From NCBI GenBank assembly GCA_027062035.1, contig JAMOUL010000290.1, positions 1 through 6,298 on the forward strand: a stretch of DNA of 6,298 bases, read 5' to 3'. Both the position numbers and the translations under genes were made by a program. How positions within the stretch are numbered: position 1 is the stretch's first letter; every line of letters begins with the position of its first letter. The notes beneath the pieces are model-generated. The model made no database searches. It worked only from the letters and a program-made list of their open reading frames with translations, and was not told the DNA's origin. This stretch comes from Candidatus Aminicenantota bacterium (GTDB taxonomy: Bacteria > Acidobacteriota > Aminicenantia > S016-38). This document shows positions 4,998 through 6,298 of this stretch, in pieces.

Positions 4998-5984
4998 TTG
5001 AATCAATATTTTCTGCCGGTTTTATCTTTTCTCCTTTCACTTTATTTCACCCCTCTGGCGATAAAAATAGCCAGAACCTACCAGATGGTGGACAAACCCG
5101 ACGGCAAACTCAAACTTCATAAGGAACCTGTGCCATACCTGGGAGGAATTGCGGTTTTTCTTTCCTTCCTCCTTTCCCTTTCCCTGCTTTTTAACCTGAA
5201 CAGAGAAATTCTGGCTCTGCTCTTTGCATCCACCATAATACTTTTCACCGGATTCATAGACGATCTGATTACCATAAGTCCATTATCCAAGCTGCTGGGC
5301 GAAATTCTTGCCACATGGGTCCTTATACGTGGAGGAATAAGAATAAAATTGATCTTTCTTCCAGACTGGGCATCCATAGCTCTGACATTTCTGTGGGTGC
5401 TTTTCCTTTCCAATAGCTTTAACCTCGTGGACATAATGGACGGGCTTGCCGGGACAATATCCTTTTTCTCCAGCCTTTCCCTGGCCAGCATTGCCCTCGT
5501 TTTTGGGGCAAAAACCACCGCAATAGCAGGACTTTCAATGGCTGGAGCCATTCTGGGGTTTCTTACCTATAATTTGCCACCTGCAAGAATTTACCTGGGC
5601 GATACGGGGTCTCTCTTTATAGGATTTTCCCTTGCTTCAATCACCATGCTGGTAGATTACACTAAAACCAATTTACTGGGTTTCGTAGTTCCCCTTTTCT
5701 TCCTCTGGATTCCCATTTTTGAAGTGATTTTTGTTTCAATTGTGAGAATATCCAAGGGAATACACCCCTTCAGTGGAAGTCATGACCACTTCCCGTACAG
5801 GTTAGCTAAGGTTCTGGGAAGTAGAAGGAGAGCTCTGGAAATGATAGCCGTTATCCACTTCTTCATGTGCCTGTGGGGGATAACCATCGTCTCAAGGAGC
5901 GCAAAATTTACTGTAATTTCAATAGTTCTCCTTGCAGGGATCTCGGTTTTAGCCGGCATTTTTCTTTCAAGGATAAAGACATGA
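4998..5984 (+). CDS. Polyprenyl-phosphate sugar-1-phosphate transferase (MraY/WecA/TagO family)
   Basis: This integral inner-membrane enzyme would transfer a HexNAc-1-phosphate, probably GlcNAc-1-phosphate, from its UDP form to undecaprenyl phosphate, the first step of lipid-linked glycan assembly. The 328 residues are mostly membrane helices, about ten. Cytoplasmic-loop motifs appear in family order: DKPDGKLKLHKEPVPYLGG (32-50), FIDD (86-89, the Asp pair), NSFNLVDIMDGLAG (139-152), YLGDTGSLFIGF (199-210), and HPFSGSHDHFPYRL (256-269) in place of the usual HxHH-type loop. The overall form is closer to WecA/TagO than to MraY, whose peptidoglycan neighbours are absent. The position after NLVD is Ile where Gly or Asn is common. 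Translation starts at TTG with a perfect ribosome binding site; the stop overlaps the next ATG. It probably starts the glycan that the neighbouring glycosyltransferase extends (O-antigen, capsule or similar). Confidence 0.93.
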   Translation: MNQYFLPVLSFLLSLYFTPLAIKIARTYQMVDKPDGKLKLHKEPVPYLGGIAVFLSFLLSLSLLFNLNREILALLFASTIILFTGFIDDLITISPLSKLLGEILATWVLIRGGIRIKLIFLPDWASIALTFLWVLFLSNSFNLVDIMDGLAGTISFFSSLSLASIALVFGAKTTAIAGLSMAGAILGFLTYNLPPARIYLGDTGSLFIGFSLASITMLVDYTKTNLLGFVVPLFFLWIPIFEVIFVSIVRISKGIHPFSGSHDHFPYRLAKVLGSRRRALEMIAVIHFFMCLWGITIVSRSAKFTVISIVLLAGISVLAGIFLSRIKT

Positions 5985-6298
5985 AGGTGGTAATACTCGG
6001 AGCAGGGGTAACGGGAATCACCATAGCAAGGGAATTCCCTGAGGCCGTAATTATAGAAAAGAGTTCTGCCGGGGGGCTTCTCCGTTCCACGAAAATACAG
6101 GGTTTTACCTTTGATACAGGGGGACATCTGTTCCACTTTAAAGAGGAGACTCTCAGGAAGGAATTCGAAGCTCTTATGGGAAACAATTATTTAAAACTGA
6201 AAAGACGGGCAGTAATATATCTTATGAATGAGATAATCCCCTATCCCTTCCAGGCGAATTTCTTCCCCCTTCCCCAGCGTGTAAAAATGGAGTGCCTC
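5981..6298 (+). CDS. FAD-dependent UDP-galactopyranose-mutase-like/amine-oxidase-like protein, N-terminal part
   Basis: The first 106 residues are present; the gene runs off the right edge. The opening strand and GAGVTG (7-12, GxGxxG), with Glu26 at the end of strand 2, form a dinucleotide-binding Rossmann fold for FAD. GGLLRS (31-36) and FDTGGHLFHF (44-53) are typical of the UDP-galactopyranose mutase and protoporphyrinogen-oxidase-like branch. PYPFQANFFPLP (87-98) recalls the PYPFQ segment of sugar-locus members often annotated only as 'NAD(P)-binding' or 'amine oxidoreductase'. The ATG overlaps the TGA of the preceding gene as ATGA, and AAGGA lies seven bases upstream, so it belongs to the same operon. 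Such proteins isomerise or oxidise nucleotide sugars or lipid-linked sugars. Which one applies cannot be decided without the remaining sequence. Confidence 0.85.
   Translation, partial: MKVVILGAGVTGITIAREFPEAVIIEKSSAGGLLRSTKIQGFTFDTGGHLFHFKEETLRKEFEALMGNNYLKLKRRAVIYLMNEIIPYPFQANFFPLPQRVKMECL

Noticed and set aside
5117..5551. Open frame of 144 codons on the minus strand inside the sugar-phosphate transferase
   Set aside because: Its basic, Arg- and Ser-rich translation is what the complement of membrane-helix codons gives; the plus-strand frame holds all the family motifs.
1..6298. Mobile element, CRISPR array, tRNA or defence system
   Set aside because: I looked for long terminal inverted repeats, regularly spaced repeats, cloverleaf sequences and nuclease or transposase motifs and saw none; all but about 115 bp of the window is accounted for by eight conserved or well-formed coding regions.

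Overview
The window is a piece of a Gram-negative bacterial chromosome. The organism has a proton-pumping NADH:quinone oxidoreductase (complex I) and an outer membrane, the latter inferred from a predicted beta-barrel protein ending in phenylalanine. Arg codons AGA/AGG and Ile codon ATA are frequent, and the coding strands of the nuo genes are rich in purines. That would fit a thermophile or an early-branching phylum. The NuoD subtype (HPAMHG near the N-terminus, NMIGGELDR at the C-terminus) resembles, from memory, acidobacterial and deltaproteobacterial forms. The phylum cannot be fixed from this sequence.

Left part, minus strand (1-2592): a tightly packed nuo operon read right to left as nuoA, nuoB, nuoC, nuoD and the first 12 codons of a probable nuoE cut by the window edge. 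All junctions overlap (ATGA, 19 bp, TAATG, ATGA), so translation is probably coupled. The products form the hydrophilic quinone-reducing connection of complex I (B, C, D), one membrane subunit (A) and, if the call is right, the thioredoxin-like 2Fe-2S subunit (E).

Middle, minus strand (2638-4062): an exported protein of 474 residues with a signal peptide, an unrecognised N-terminal region, two tandem PKD/Ig-like domains clasped by equivalent cysteines, and a C-terminal outer-membrane beta-barrel. It lies upstream of nuoA with only 45 bp between. That gap holds a GC-rich hairpin abutting the nuoA Shine-Dalgarno sequence. The only clear promoter for the minus-strand genes is upstream of this gene, so the barrel gene and the nuo genes may share a transcript.

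Right part, plus strand (4132-6298): a polysaccharide-assembly operon of a family 2 glycosyltransferase, a WecA/TagO/MraY-like polyprenyl-phosphate sugar-1-phosphate transferase, and the start of a UDP-galactopyranose-mutase-like FAD protein that runs off the window. The second enzyme would begin a lipid-linked glycan and the first would add a sugar. The third would act on a nucleotide sugar or a related substrate.

The two transcription units diverge from a 69-bp gap (4063-4131). In it a near-consensus minus-strand promoter overlaps a plus-strand -10 box placed so that the glycosyltransferase mRNA would be leaderless or nearly so. No stretch of 300 bp lacks a gene. I see no tRNA, rRNA, CRISPR array, insertion sequence or phage gene. 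Most of the window is ordinary housekeeping and envelope biosynthesis; the two short intergenic gaps and the barrel protein are the unusual parts.
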